Made by a program: the position numbers and the translations under genes. Shown here in pieces: positions 1-10,231 of a stretch of DNA of 25,221 nucleotides; position 1 is the stretch's first letter; the number at the start of each line of letters is the position of its first letter. Source of the DNA: Apostichopus californicus (lineage: Eukaryota; Echinodermata; Holothuroidea; Aspidochirotida; Stichopodidae); assembly GCA_020650975.1 (NCBI GenBank), contig JAIPMN010002365.1, forward strand, positions 7,072-32,292. Direction: 5' to 3'. The notes under the pieces are model-generated. The model ran no database searches. It was not told the origin of the DNA and saw nothing but the letters and a program-made list of their open reading frames with translations.

Positions 1-10
1 TACTCCGCCA

Positions 11-50
11 CCTCCTTCCCCCCCCCCCCACCCCTCCCCCACTCAGCAAT
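11..50. repeat. C-rich tract at the left end of the window
   Basis: A run of 12 C (18-29) is followed by shorter C runs broken by A or T. The window therefore starts in the same kind of homopolymer it ends in, which would fit a contig boundary. On the minus strand it is G-rich and could form a quadruplex. No coding content. Confidence 0.85.
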
Positions 51-530
51 CAAAGGCTTCACTGCATGGTATATTTAAACCACAGGTGCTCTCAACAAAT
101 TTGTGTAATAACAACATTGCAAATTCCTAATCTTGCATGCAATATAACTAATCCACCAACACAGTTATAATTTGAAAGCTACAGTATGTTTGTAAGTTTT
201 TGGTTGCCACAGTTCCTAAAACTCTATGAGATATGAAATAAATTTAGGGAGGGTTTTTTTAAAAGTATCACTCTGTTTTGAAAATGCATATTCTCTGGCT
301 AGTGACTAGAACGTTTGGAATCTCCTAGCAAGAAAACTACGGTGATCATAGCACAGAAAACAGCGTTGCACCACATAAATTTCTTGTATGTCACTCAAGA
401 TAAGATATCATGAGCACAACTTGTTTACACATGTTCAGTATGGGTACAATTACAAGTACCAGTCACAAAGTGCAGCCAAGAGCAACAATATTAAAGGGAC
501 ATAAATGCTGGTACCTTCAGATCTAGTCCT
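51..530. other. AT-rich stretch with no recognised feature
   Basis: No ORF of note, no tandem repeat and no clear splice-site pair was seen between the C tract and the transposon that starts at 536. Confidence 0.5.
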
Positions 531-535
531 ATATT

Positions 536-1263
536 CAGGGGCGTAGCCAGTATGTAGCACTGTAGGCCCGGGCCTACACTTTTTTTGGCCAAGTTATCCT
601 TTTTTTAAAAACATCCATAATTTCGAATCCATAAGCTTGCTGGACGAGTTTAAGAGTCTAGACAGGAAAAACTATTGAAATGAACGTAGCAAGAATATGG
701 CTAAATTAGGTGACCTATTCTTCTGTCATCTAGGCTGTCATTTCTATCGCGTACCGTTTCATTCAACGCTCTACCTGCCGAAAAAGGCTAGGATCCGATC
801 TTGTCAGTTTTTTAACATCTAGTTAAGAACCCGTTTACGCAGACAATATTTTTTAGTTGAGAAACATTCCACAGTTAAATAAGCCTATCGTTGATTAACA
901 GACTTTACAGAGCTGCTGCACTTTGTTGCCTGTTGTTGTCACGATTGGCGTTCCAAGTTCCAAAACAGCCTTTTCGATACCAGCTTCTCTTGGGTACATT
1001 CACGATGTGAAACGTAAGACTACTCTGTAATTGCTAATTTTAAATACATTATAGTATTGAATTACGTACTATTTTAACTCGTTTGTTTTTTGGGTTTAGA
1101 AGTGATATTGAATGAGGTGTCTCAAGTTACCAAGAGGCCAGGAAACCAGAATGAACCCTAGGGAAGGGCCGTTTTCGGCCATCTGTAGGGTTTGTAAAAC
1201 CGATGATGGCGCTCCGCTCAGATAGTCGTGCCTACAACTTTGAAAATCCTGGCTACGCCCCTG
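536..1263. mobile_element. hAT-like non-autonomous DNA transposon, 728 bp
   Basis: Perfect 15-bp terminal inverted repeats begin CAGGGGCGTAGCCAG at 536-550 and end with the reverse complement at 1249-1263. Further inside, TGTAGGC recurs in inverted orientation at both ends. The element is flanked by an exact 5-bp target duplication, ATATT at 531-535 and 1264-1268. CAGGGGCG-type ends are typical of hAT-superfamily elements, although most hAT elements make 8-bp duplications. The interior is relatively CpG-rich but holds no long ORF, so the element depended on a transposase encoded elsewhere. The perfect ends suggest fairly recent insertion. Confidence 0.85.
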
Positions 1264-1268
1264 ATATT

Positions 1269-2290
1269 GGACAGTGTAACCTTCTCAGTTTTCAAATCAC
1301 ACTTATGCTAATGTTTATAAACACAGCCTTCAGGGGTATGTACATCAATGAAGAAGAAGAAGAAATATGACGGGGTCATCTCCTGTGGTTAACCAACCAG
1401 CCTCTTTGTTGATATTTCTGGTCACTGATCCCAACTCAGCCAGCCCTTTTAGCTATTAAAAGTTGACACCTAAATTTTTGTTGGATTACTTCATCAACTT
1501 AAAGCAGCAGCAGTCTGGGTTTTATAAAGCTTTAAAGCTGTAACTGGGTTACAACTATGGTAGCTATATTCCTAATTTATGAGTTACTAGCAGCCTAATC
1601 CCATCAAAAATGTTTTCTCCCACAAATTTAATTTGTGTAACGGTTTTGTTAATTTGTAAAACCTTTAAAGATTGATGCCCAACTTCATAAGTAGTCCTGG
1701 TGAGAATTTAATGGACAATTAAGGAAACAGACTATGTTTCCACCCTATCTTATCTTAGAAATTAGTCTGGAACCACCAGATTGTGGCAAATGAAGATTTA
1801 TGGACCAAGATAAGAGTCATGCACAACATTGATGATATCTATCTAGCTAGATAGAACATATGTATATTCCACCATATTCAAACATCACAGTCATTTCCAA
1901 GACTAAGTTAAAAGAAAAGTCAAACTTAATTCCATGCAGACAAGATCTCTATAACAGAAAATACGAAACCTTTTTGGCATCAGATACCGAAAATGAGGCA
2001 TTTGAGATAAGCTGATAGCTGGAGGATTATTTCATCTAACCAGATCTTGCACTTACAGAAACTGTCATATTATCGGAACTATGAGAATCACACATACTCG
2101 GACTACTACTTTAACTAATATTTCATTCCAAACTGTAAATAACTGTTAGTAATAACTGAAGACAGTCCCGACAGCATCTTTTACATGGCGGTGGGCAGCT
2201 TTAGCCCAAAACATTCCTGACCCCTATCCCAAAGAAATAGTGACAATTTGAATCTGACAGATAAACAATAAACTCGTCCTGGCCGACAAG
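1269..2290. other. AT-rich stretch, one short perfect palindrome
   Basis: The only structure noted is an 18-bp perfect palindrome, TCTATCTAGCTAGATAGA, at 1838-1855. It may be a chance low-complexity product. No ORF or splice pair was convincing. If the ORF at 2291 is a real last exon on the minus strand, part of this stretch would be its 3' untranslated region, but no AATAAA on that strand lies close by. Confidence 0.4.
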
Positions 2291-2537
2291 TTAATATCTA
2301 CTGGTTTTATTCTTTGGTTTAATCACCATCAATGAAGATCTATGACAATTTCCACTACCACAGGGCATTCGTTTAATGGTCTTTCTTTCGGCCCGGTATC
2401 TACAACAGTCGTAGGAAACTATAGGCGTCAAATGAACATCGAGTTCAGAGCAAGGAATTTTGTTATCACCGATGCCAGTTTGACATTTGGTAATGAACAG
2501 CGCGGCTCGTAGCTTTGTTTGCACTACACTCCAGTTT
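2291..2537 (-). CDS. Candidate last exon of an unknown cysteine-containing protein
   Basis: The family is not recognised. The minus-strand frame is open for about 92 codons up to a TAA at 2291-2293. It carries about ten CpGs in roughly 250 bases, far above its AT-rich flanks, which favours coding or transposon origin. There is no ATG near a natural start except at the very edge (around 2569), so it is probably the downstream part of a spliced gene. A pyrimidine-biased stretch ending in AG before 2537 (CTTTATTGATAAGGCTAG) could be the acceptor. The protein has six cysteines in the order C, C, CC, C, C, including YDCCRYRAERK and PCGSGNCHR, and a basic tail ending KPKNKTSRY. Paired cysteines suggest a secreted or extracellular domain (inference). 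A strong minus-strand donor at 3059-3058 would join it in frame. It could instead be a transposon relic. Confidence 0.4.
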
Positions 2538-3054
2538 CTAGCCTTATCAATAAAGACATAAATTTTCAAGCCTGGGCATAAATTTTTCTTCTTCTTTCAT
2601 ATTAAGTTTACCCTTAAATGACTATCAAATTCATATTTGTACAACCAGCAGTATTAAATGTAACATAGTGCGTGAATCAATAAACAATGTATGCAGCGAT
2701 GTGCTTCAGTATTTTGCAGAAAGCTGTCGCTAAATTATGTACTTCACAATAAACAATGTTAAAATACCAACGTGTTTGGCAAACCATGCATCCAACTAGT
2801 CCTGCATAATATATGCAAGGCCTTTTTCCTCTGAGAAAAATCTCCTGACAATGCGCTGGTAAGTTTTATGATTTTACAGTTCGATAGCCAAAAAGTGCAT
2901 ATTTGTGTGAACCGGCTTCATTCAAGTTTGCATCATACCTACCCCTACATCAATATCAACTTTCTGATATATCTGTTATACCTGCATGTCTCATGCCATC
3001 GAAGCATGAAGAATCCCCAAACTTAATGGTTTGGGTGATTTATGAGCGATGATA

Positions 3055-3107
3055 CTTACCTGTCTCCAGCTCTACATATATATGTACTTTCCTATCTACC
3101 TAACCTA
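3055..3107 (-). repeat. Dispersed GAGACAGGTAAG repeat, copy A
   Basis: The minus strand reads GAGACAGGTAAG at 3066-3055, a near-ideal 5' splice site (CAG then GTAAGT). The same 12-mer occurs at 14496, 16304 and, on the minus strand, 16156-16145. Similarity to the 14463-14507 copy extends about 45 bases upstream: both share TAGGTTAG, then GGAAAGT, then TGGAGACAGGTAAG. If used as a donor it would follow a very short open frame (…YICRAGD) and join in frame to the ORF at 2537, but the acceptor in front of it is poor. Confidence 0.55.
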
Positions 3108-3114
3108 CATTAAT

Positions 3115-3269
3115 ATTGGAACGTTTCAGCATTACGCCCCTGAAATTGAAAGGTCCTAAGAAAGTCACACATTTGTTCTTCTGAACGGTAGATTTGGGAT
3201 GACAAAGTGGGCAGGGAGCGGACCAAAAGTGGGGGCCCGGGGGAGCAGGCCGGGTTAAAACGTTCCAAT
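3115..3269. repeat. 155-bp unit bounded by 12-bp inverted repeats
   Basis: ATTGGAACGTTT at 3115-3126 is matched by its exact reverse complement at 3258-3269. The interior contains TACGCCCCTG (3133-3142), which resembles the hAT-type end seen at 1263, and a G/C-rich patch GGGGGCCCGGGGG near 3231-3243. No clear target duplication flanks it. It may be a decayed MITE or fragments of two nested elements. Confidence 0.35.
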
Positions 3270-5281
3270 CGAGTAATTTAGGTAGGCATAGGAATGTGCA
3301 TTAAATGTGTACAGTTGGAGATAGGTAAGACAAGATCAAAGAAAAATATGTGCTGTTCTGATGAGCTATTGTATTTATTGCATGGACATGGGTTGAATTT
3401 CTTGTGGCACCTTAATTTAAGCCCCTTGAAGGTTATTGTGGATCTTGGAAGATCTTGGAAGGTTTGCAATATGCTCCCGTCTTGCACAACACAAGCAGCT
3501 GTTGTGAGGGGGGGGGGGTGATTGACCACTGATACATGGGAGAATACATTGTTACATGAATTGCATTGGTGCATTTAGAGAAATTATATTAACAAGCTCA
3601 TGAGTATGGAATTTACCAAATAAATTGTCTTGTCAAGCTGACCAGAGTGTTATACACCCTGATGTATATGCAAATCTCACAGGATAAACTTGTGAGTTGT
3701 TCTATGATCAAAACACAAAGAAACACAAATAACAGGTAGTAAGAATGATTTTTTAGTTAATACTAAGCAATTAATCCTCACCTGAACAAAAGATGAGGTA
3801 ACACCTTATTAGCAGACTTTTTAATGGTTACTAGGACTCTGGTTGGGGTTACTGGCTAACTTGAGGAGTGGAGAGCAAAATCAGCTAGATCACTCTAAAT
3901 GCCATGGTATGTCAGTACCCATGGCTTAGAGTAGCAGCTCCCTGGCTAAAGCACCTGGGTACGGAGTACCTAACCCTTCCATTTACAATAGGACCAGCAA
4001 AACATCACAGCAGCTTATTATGAGGTAAAATCACCAAACAAACAAGACAAATAATATCTTGCCTGAAGAAGGTGACAGTTATAACCTTTCATACTGAACA
4101 TGCAATCAACCCTCCTTCTACCTTTGATAGGCCCCTATTTTCAAAAACAGATATTGCCAAGATCTCTCTGACATCTGGCCTTTCCTCAATGATCTCCAGT
4201 GTTCCCATGTCATTCTCACCAAGCGATTAAATCTCTCCATAATCTTTTATAGACTTGAGGAGATTTCTTGTAAATTTCCACCACCAGAGAATTATCGATG
4301 CAACACTCAATACCTTTACCCAACTAAGACTTACCCCAAGGTATTGCAATAACTTTGCTTGTTTACTATATTCCTTAAGGTTATTTCACTGTATCTTTTG
4401 GCAAAGTTACAATATAAAAAGCAGAAGGACTTTGGCACACAACAAGAAACACGGCAGTATCCCTTCAATTCTTAAAACTTATAATGCAGCGGCCTTGTGT
4501 GAGTAACTGGACTCTATTACGAGGGGGGGGGGAAGAACTCCTGCTTCAGGGTGGAGTGTCGACCCCCAAGTTTTGTGAAGTATTTCCTGTCATTGCCTCC
4601 ACTGCAGAATATGTGCCTTGAACCCACTGTTACCCCACTTCAACTGTTCATAGATCACATTTATCAAGTAGCCTGTCAAGGTACAACTTTTATTACACAG
4701 CAGTATTATTCAAACATAAACACAAGCACGTAGGTAGCTAGAAAATCCCTTGCCGTAAATTGTTTGTGACTGCTTTAGAGTTTTTGATAAAATTACCAAT
4801 AAATTAACCATTTTGCAAGAAATTCTTGACTAGTACACACTTAAATGTACCATAAATGAATTCCATTGTTTTGTCAGGCTGTCAGTGTGTACTTCCATGG
4901 TAACATCTTCTCCCCCCCACCCCCACCCCCACCCACTTCCACAATACCACCCCCCCCCCTTCCCAAAAGAAAACATTTCCCATGCCAATACAAGTCTGGG
5001 TGAATATTTCCGTCATCCTGGTTCTTCCATGTTTAAACTTCTATTAACTATACATGCTATTTACATGTGACCTAATTGGAACACCAACTGTATAAAACTT
5101 GAACGATGATTAAAACCATCCGTGGGTGGAAGAGTACGTATGCAGGATATAGATGCTTTAAAATATCATGTCTGCTAAATATCTCTTGAAATAAGCAAAA
5201 CAAAAAACTGTCATTAATCACTTTTATCTGACCAAACATGGCTGGATTACTTTTCTTCAACTTCATCAAACCTAACAGCAT
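3270..5281. other. Long stretch with simple repeats only
   Basis: Contents are a G11 run (3508-3518), a 10-bp tandem pair GATCTTGGAA near 3440, an imperfect hairpin (3892-3932: arms around GCCATGG and ACTCTAA), a palindromic GGTACGGAGTACC near 3958, a G10 run (4523-4532) and a C-rich tract (4912-4964). Short ORFs here cross homopolymers or lack splice context and were not accepted as genes. Confidence 0.45.
4912..4964. repeat. C-rich tract with C10 run
   Basis: Repeated C5-C7 runs separated by single A are followed by C10 at 4950-4959. The minus strand is G-rich with several runs of three or more G and short loops, so quadruplex folding is possible. A proline/histidine-rich short ORF across it is a by-product of composition. 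Confidence 0.8.
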
Positions 5282-5368
5282 GTTTGCCCACAGTTTTGAC
5301 TCCAAAGCTAACCCTATGTAAGGAGTTTGCCCACAGTACTGACTCAAAGCTATTAACAATATGTAGGA
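5282..5368. repeat. Two-copy imperfect tandem duplication, 43-bp unit
   Basis: GTTTGCCCACAG starts at 5282 and again at 5325. The following bases (…TGACTC…AAAGCTA…ATGTA…GGA) also correspond, with a few substitutions and single-base shifts. A local tandem duplication is the simplest reading. An open minus-strand frame crosses it but has no other support. Confidence 0.7.
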
Positions 5369-5737
5369 ACACACCATAATTCATCAGTGATGATAGAATG
5401 ATTGATCTAACCAAACTATCATATTCACATGATCGTGACTTTGAAAAACCAGCATCTTTTATTAAAATACTGATAACATAATGAGATGATTAATAACCAA
5501 GTTTCTCAATCTAGCAGGCTACCAGTGTATCAATCACAAATTCATGTTATGTATATATATGATATGAATATATGATATGAACAGTTATTCCCAGAAATAT
5601 AAACAAACAGTGTCCCCAAATTAATGAAAAGCTGTTACAATAAAATGTTATCAACAGGTGATAGCCTTGAACAAATCTGAAAAGAGAATTAAAACCCTCT
5701 TCATTCACCTGGTTACACACTTATCATTACAATAATC

Positions 5738-6156
5738 GATGTGAAGATGCTTGAGCAATCTAGGAAAGTTGCTCAGCGGGTAATCGGTGCTCACCTACCT
5801 TCGTTAGAGTGCTTGTACCATGAGAGGGTCTGCAATAAATTGAAACATATCATGCAAGACCTGACACACCCTTTGTGTGAGCACTACAATAACAACCCGC
5901 TCTGGACTGTGTTTATGCCCACCACGTACACTTAGGTCCCGCTACAGATACTCATTTGTGCCTACCTCTATCCATATATTTAATTCACAAGTGAGAAGAT
6001 AAGTTTCTTATTTGTAGGACTTGCTGTATATATGTTTGTATAACTGTATGTGTATCGCAGTCTATTGATACTTATACTATTGCTTTTCTTTTTTCGTTTA
6101 CGACCTGTCTATGCCGAATTTCTGATTGTGGACAATAAATTCAAATTCAAATTCAA
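5738..6156 (+). mobile_element. 5'-truncated non-LTR retrotransposon, 3' end
   Basis: An ORF tail resembling the C-terminus of non-LTR reverse transcriptases is followed by about 200 bases of 3' UTR. The UTR ends ACAATAAATTC and then three tandem ATTCAA units (6139-6156). A short 3' repeat after the UTR is the usual end of L2/CR1-like non-LTR elements. The 5' boundary is unclear because homology fades upstream of about 5740. No target duplication was identified. The clade assignment is from general resemblance and is uncertain. Confidence 0.6.
5741..5935 (+). pseudogene. Reverse-transcriptase C-terminal fragment (dead on arrival)
   Basis: The fragment has about 64 codons ending in TAG at 5933-5935. 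The frame stays open to about 5693 upstream but loses recognisable content. Visible pieces are QSRKVAQRVIG, LPSLECLYHERVC and IMQDLTHPLCEHY. The pattern Leu-Pro-Ser-Leu, a Tyr-His-x-Arg-x-Cys step and Asp-x-Thr-His-Pro-Leu is the layout I associate with the end of many invertebrate non-LTR ORF2 proteins. The catalytic reverse-transcriptase and endonuclease domains are missing because of 5' truncation, so no function is expected. Confidence 0.55.
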
Positions 6157-7316
6157 AATTACTCTGCAGAAAGTAGGAACGAGTGGAGAAACAATAAAGA
6201 AATTGAGAGGTCCAGATTAACGACTGTGAGAGTAATGAGAGCCGAACATTACAGTAGCAACAACATTTGCAATAACTTTGTCTATCAAAGATAACAAATG
6301 AAGACAAGGTTCCATCAAAATATTTTCAAGCACTATATTGGTTCCAATCTATCATATATATCAAGTTTTCTCAAAGCCTTCTACACTGAATATACCGGGG
6401 AAGATAATATTTAATTAATTTTTAATTAATTTCAAAACCGAAAAATGATTTTTCCCAACTGTGTTGTCATGACAGTTTTGTCCATCTCAACTCACAGGCA
6501 GCTCTTACAGAGAGGATTATTATTGATAACCTTTGAGATTATTGCTCCTTTATTTGTCAGAAATCTACAAAATGTGGCACTCTATCGACATGGACAGCAA
6601 AATGACCAATTCAATTAAAAGGGGTTGCTTGAAGTTTTCTTTAAGAACTATGCATACTGACAGCTTTGATTTAAGCAAATTTGTACCTTAATAACCTTTA
6701 AATACAAATTAATAAAAATCAAAACAAAAGAGAGAGAGATTGCTGATTCTGCCTTGACTTCCACAAAGTAACCTTCAGATCCTATCCAAACCAGATGTTG
6801 TCCTTCTGGAGGCCATTGTACAATGAGAGCGTGAAGTTCAAAGCAAACAGCGTATTGCCAAATCAAATATTTTCATTTCATATGTTGAATTCTAAAATCA
6901 ATGTTTCCTAGCAAATCGTTGTCTTGTTGAAGCAGAATGTCGACTTTTGAATGTAGAAAAAAAGGAAATTATGTCCAAGGATCTTCAATTTCATGTGATT
7001 TAGTGATTGTTTTTGGTGTACGGTAAAAGGGCGCCAGGGTACTCAAATAAGCTGTCAACTTTGATGTACACTTTATGAACTTACAAAGCATTCTACTCTT
7101 GCTTGGTGCTAACCTGTTATTGCCGCAGATTTGCTGGATCCAATCAATTAATGATAACTGACATATGTTCACACAAATAACTGTATGTGGTTAGGGCAGA
7201 CCATGTCACCTTGTAAGGAAGACAAAAATTTGCACTGTTATACCACGTTATAAATACATTCTTGCATGTGCTAAGTTTTGATCCAATCGTTGAAATTATA
7301 TATTCCTACTTTTCTT

Positions 7317-7344
7317 GGGGGTGGGGGGGGGGGAGGGATGAGGG
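7317..7344 (+). repeat. G-rich tract with quadruplex pattern
   Basis: A G5 run, a G11 run (7323-7333), GGG and GGG follow one another with loops of one to four bases. This satisfies the usual four-run G-quadruplex rule on the plus strand. Confidence 0.75.
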
Positions 7345-7800
7345 TTCAAATAAATATTAAATGAGCTCATAGAAGACCATATATATGACTTACTGTGTTA
7401 TAGCATGGTCGTTTGAAGTAAATGAAGTATACTAATTCTTGAGCATAGGTAACCATTTGTTTTTCTAGCATTTTTTGGTCAATAGACAAGACTCCTTTAA
7501 CTGAGGTCACCTATGCAGTGTCTCTCTCAACACACTGGCCCATACTGACATGGAGTTACACTGTTTGAAACAGTCGTTCCCTAGTGACATCACACTGACC
7601 ATCTTATTGAACACAGCTGGTCGTTCCTTGATCAATACAATTTCTGAGAAGAAACTCAAGTCTTATTGCTAGGACGTTAATACTTGTATAGAAAGCAAGT
7701 CCACACCAAAAGACATGGCTCCCCCAAATATTTTCCACAGTACTGATTTTCACATGGGCATGGTACAGTACTTTCAGCACCAGGAACCTTTGCTCTAACT

Positions 7801-7834
7801 CCTGCCACCCCTACCCCACCCCCCCCCCTCACCC
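7801..7834. repeat. C-rich tract with C10 run
   Basis: ACCCC blocks lead into C10 at 7819-7828. It is mirror-type to the G tract 480 bases upstream. No gene signal was seen. Confidence 0.8.
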
Positions 7835-7898
7835 TATTAGGGAATATTGGCCTACTGAAAATTAGCTTGCTTATCAAACCCTCAACTCTTTTCTATGG

Positions 7899-8184
7899 CA
7901 GGGCAAATTTCTAAGGATTATTCTGGTTGTCCCTGGGACAAACAGGCCATACCTTTTGTTTGTCCATTACATTTGGTTGTCCGACAAAAACGTAGCAAAA
8001 TAATAATAACCTATCTGTGCATATGGGGAGATAGGTAGGTTTTGTGTATATTGGTGACTGCAATTTATCATTTCAGCTACTTGGGTGTATTTTACTTGCA
8101 ATGATGTATTTAACTAGTCGTCGGAGAGAACAGAAAATTGGTCGTCTCGGACATCAGGACAAAGAAATTAAAAAATTTGCCCTG
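7899..8184. mobile_element. 286-bp MITE with 12-bp inverted ends
   Basis: CAGGGCAAATTT at 7899-7910 is matched exactly by its reverse complement at 8173-8184. Weaker inverted similarity continues inside: TTGTCC-type words and GGACA occur at comparable distances from each end. The flanks TATGG (7894-7898) and TAAGG (8185-8189) match at four of five bases, consistent with an aged 5-bp target duplication like that of the 536-1263 element. The CAGGG start suggests a hAT-type origin. No transposase remains. Confidence 0.65.
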
Positions 8185-8189
8185 TAAGG

Positions 8190-8860
8190 AAGAGGGGAGC
8201 TGCATGTTCCCAACATAAACTACACAAAATCAGCTTTGCAACGATAAGAAATATGTAAACAATACTAGCTTAGCAGGCACGATCCATTCAACTAAATTGA
8301 ATCAAGCTTTGATATGGACATCGTACGATGAAAGGTACTCACCCCTAAACTGAAAATTCTCTTCTCTTTCGTATTTCAAACATTCCTTTCTGGATAATAA
8401 AAAGACGAAGAAAAACAGAGGAGAGATTATTCAATATTTTCCAGTTACAGGAACACAACTGAATATGATATGGTTGTTTGAAATAATACAAATCCTCCAT
8501 GCAGAAAAAGCAAAACAATGGTGTTGCTAATCCAACACAAAGTTTGAAGTCTACTACTTGTCCTCTGTAGATATCAAATCTATGACAATCTTTTATTTAC
8601 TCCTTATCTAAAATGACACTTAACAAGCAATTCAGAGCCCATACAAGTTACTTTGAACAAGCTAGAGAATGCCCATGAGGAAACACAATACTTAGCATTA
8701 TCTGACTTTAAACAATGCCTATTGCAATGTACTCCAATCCAATAGTGCCCAATTAAAGACCTGATTAAATTGGTAATTTCCTGTTGTATACATATAAATT
8801 CTATCACACGTTCCAAACAAGTCAATCATGTTGCAAACCAACATCCAAACAAACATACAT
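8190..8860. other. AT-rich stretch with no recognised feature
   Basis: Short overlapping ORFs occur on both strands towards 8600-8860, mirroring the CpG-rich exon candidate that follows. Nothing else was seen. Confidence 0.4.
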
Positions 8861-8865
8861 CGCCG

Positions 8866-9024
8866 ATGACGACCGATTCTACTCAGTGTACGATAACCGA
8901 TGAGGAGGATCATGAACAATCGGGCTATACCTATTGGCAAGAAATACTTGATCTAATTCTTCAGATCCTGTGTACGTTTGTTCCGGTTATCGTAGTTAGA
9001 ATTCTGGATGGGATAGAAGGGAAG
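8866..9024 (+). CDS. Candidate first coding exon of an unknown membrane protein
   Basis: The family is not recognised. The ATG at 8866 sits in GCCGATGACG, and the frame runs 53 codons to a possible donor AAG|GTACCA (GT at 9025-9026). Without splicing it stays open to 9162. The chosen start is preferred to the earlier in-frame ATG at 8770 because CpG content rises sharply just before 8866 and falls after about 9000 (around a dozen CpGs in 190 bases), matching the exon model. The peptide begins acidic (MTTDSTQCTITDEEDHEQ). It then has a strongly hydrophobic stretch of about 23 residues around LILQILCTFVPVIVVRIL that could be a signal anchor or membrane helix. The minus strand is also open here, so strand is not certain. 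Confidence 0.4.
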
Positions 9025-9379
9025 GTACCAGCTGAGTTCCTCCAACTGAGGAAGAATAATGCAAAGGAGGAACAACATGCTTATAATCTTCCTGCCTTTA
9101 CAAAGTACTTCCCTTGGCAGCAAAAATTATTTGCTTTGTTTCCTTCATGGGGATATATCTAGGATATGTGAACGCTGACAAATAAATTAAGTCTTGGCAA
9201 AACGAAAGATTTCATTGCATTGAACAAGAAACAACTGTAATGCTTTAGTTTGGGTATTTAAAAAAGAAGATCAAGAAAAAACCAAACACAAAACAAACAC
9301 AAACCTACCACAGTGCTGAGAGGTAATGCATGAGTGCACGGTGGGGGCTAGGGGACTTTATATATGAAAATAATCCCTT

Positions 9380-9406
9380 TAATAATAATAATAAATAATA
9401 ATAAAT
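9380..9406. repeat. AAT/AAAT microsatellite
   Basis: AAT units run in tandem, interrupted twice by an extra A. Confidence 0.9.
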
Positions 9407-9423
9407 GATGAGATCATGTTTTC

Positions 9424-9448
9424 AGGGAGGGAGGGGAAGGAGGGGGGA
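9424..9448 (+). repeat. G-rich tract with quadruplex pattern
   Basis: GGG, GGG, GGGG and GGGGGG runs are separated by one to five bases on the plus strand. Confidence 0.7.
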
Positions 9449-10020
9449 AGCTGTTTCAAAGCCCCAAGCAATCACATTAAAAGCAGTATGCTTTTAACCT
9501 GTGCTATTATACTTGTATAAATTATCATGAAAACTTTCCACATGAAGCAGACCTCAATGGGTTAACGATGAAATGTCAACAAGGTTATTCTTCACACTTA
9601 CCCATATGATTAATTATAACTGTTTAATTATGATTAATTTATGTAACACCTCTTTCTACCTCATAACAATGACTTTGTCAGACACCGCAGCATTCACAGT
9701 CAATCGTTTAGCAAAATCAATTATTTCATGGAATATTAAACAAAAGCATCATAGTTACCACTGATATATATTGGATAAACTCACTCAACAACACAATACT
9801 ATACTTTGCATTGATGATTGACACACCATACATTCATGAACACAAGTACTGGTAAAGTTAAGGTTTACAACTTCTCTGTTTACTAGTTCCCATTGCCTCC
9901 AAGGCTTCTATTCTCTGCTTCTACCATTTGCAGCCATCCCTCAGCCCGTCCCAATCCTCTCACGTCCTCCCCAGACACAATCCCCTTCTTAACTGGTGTA
10001 TATATATATGGATATAAAAT

Positions 10021-10041
10021 CCCACCCCCCCTCCCCCCTCC
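10021..10041. repeat. C-rich tract
   Basis: CCC, CCCCCC and CCCCCC runs are separated by single A or T. It interrupts a short plus-strand ORF. Confidence 0.75.
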
Positions 10042-10231
10042 AAGAAAAAGTAGTCACCTGGATCACATCATGGTAGAGTGTAGATCTTCCTATAGACAAA
10101 TTCACAGTAATAGTCATTAGTAGTCATTAGTACCAATGCCAACAGAAAGGAAAAAATATTGCAATTTGATCATGCATGCGGATTAAATTGCCTTATAGAT
10201 GTGAAATAGGAATGCAAGAATATATTTTTGT

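Larger units (their letters stand above)
6157..7893. other. AT-rich stretch with one G-rich tract
   Basis: Direct TTAATTAATTT repeats lie near 6412-6431 and a G tract at 7317-7344. Several short minus-strand ORFs (for example 6648-6866 and 6969-7172) have no splice support or CpG enrichment and were not called. A C-rich tract occupies 7801-7834. Confidence 0.45.
9028..10225. other. AT-rich stretch with simple repeats
   Basis: It holds an AAT/ATAA microsatellite (9380-9406), a G-rich tract (9424-9448), a C-rich tract (10021-10041) and an 11-bp tandem pair AGTCATTAGT near 10111-10131. The ORF near 9893-10120 crosses the C tract and looks compositional. Confidence 0.45.

Noticed and set aside
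3278-3574. Overlapping ORFs on both strands around 3278-3574
   Set aside because: They cross a G11 homopolymer whose length is unreliable, and have no exon signals.
5072-5377. 101-codon minus-strand ORF
   Set aside because: It spans a recent 43-bp tandem duplication and AT-rich sequence, without CpG enrichment or splice sites.
5580-5676. Minus-strand acceptor TTAATTCTCTTTTCAG before 5676 with an open frame rich in Phe and Ile
   Set aside because: The frame is compositional (AT-rich), ends in TA repeats, and no donor or CpG support is present.
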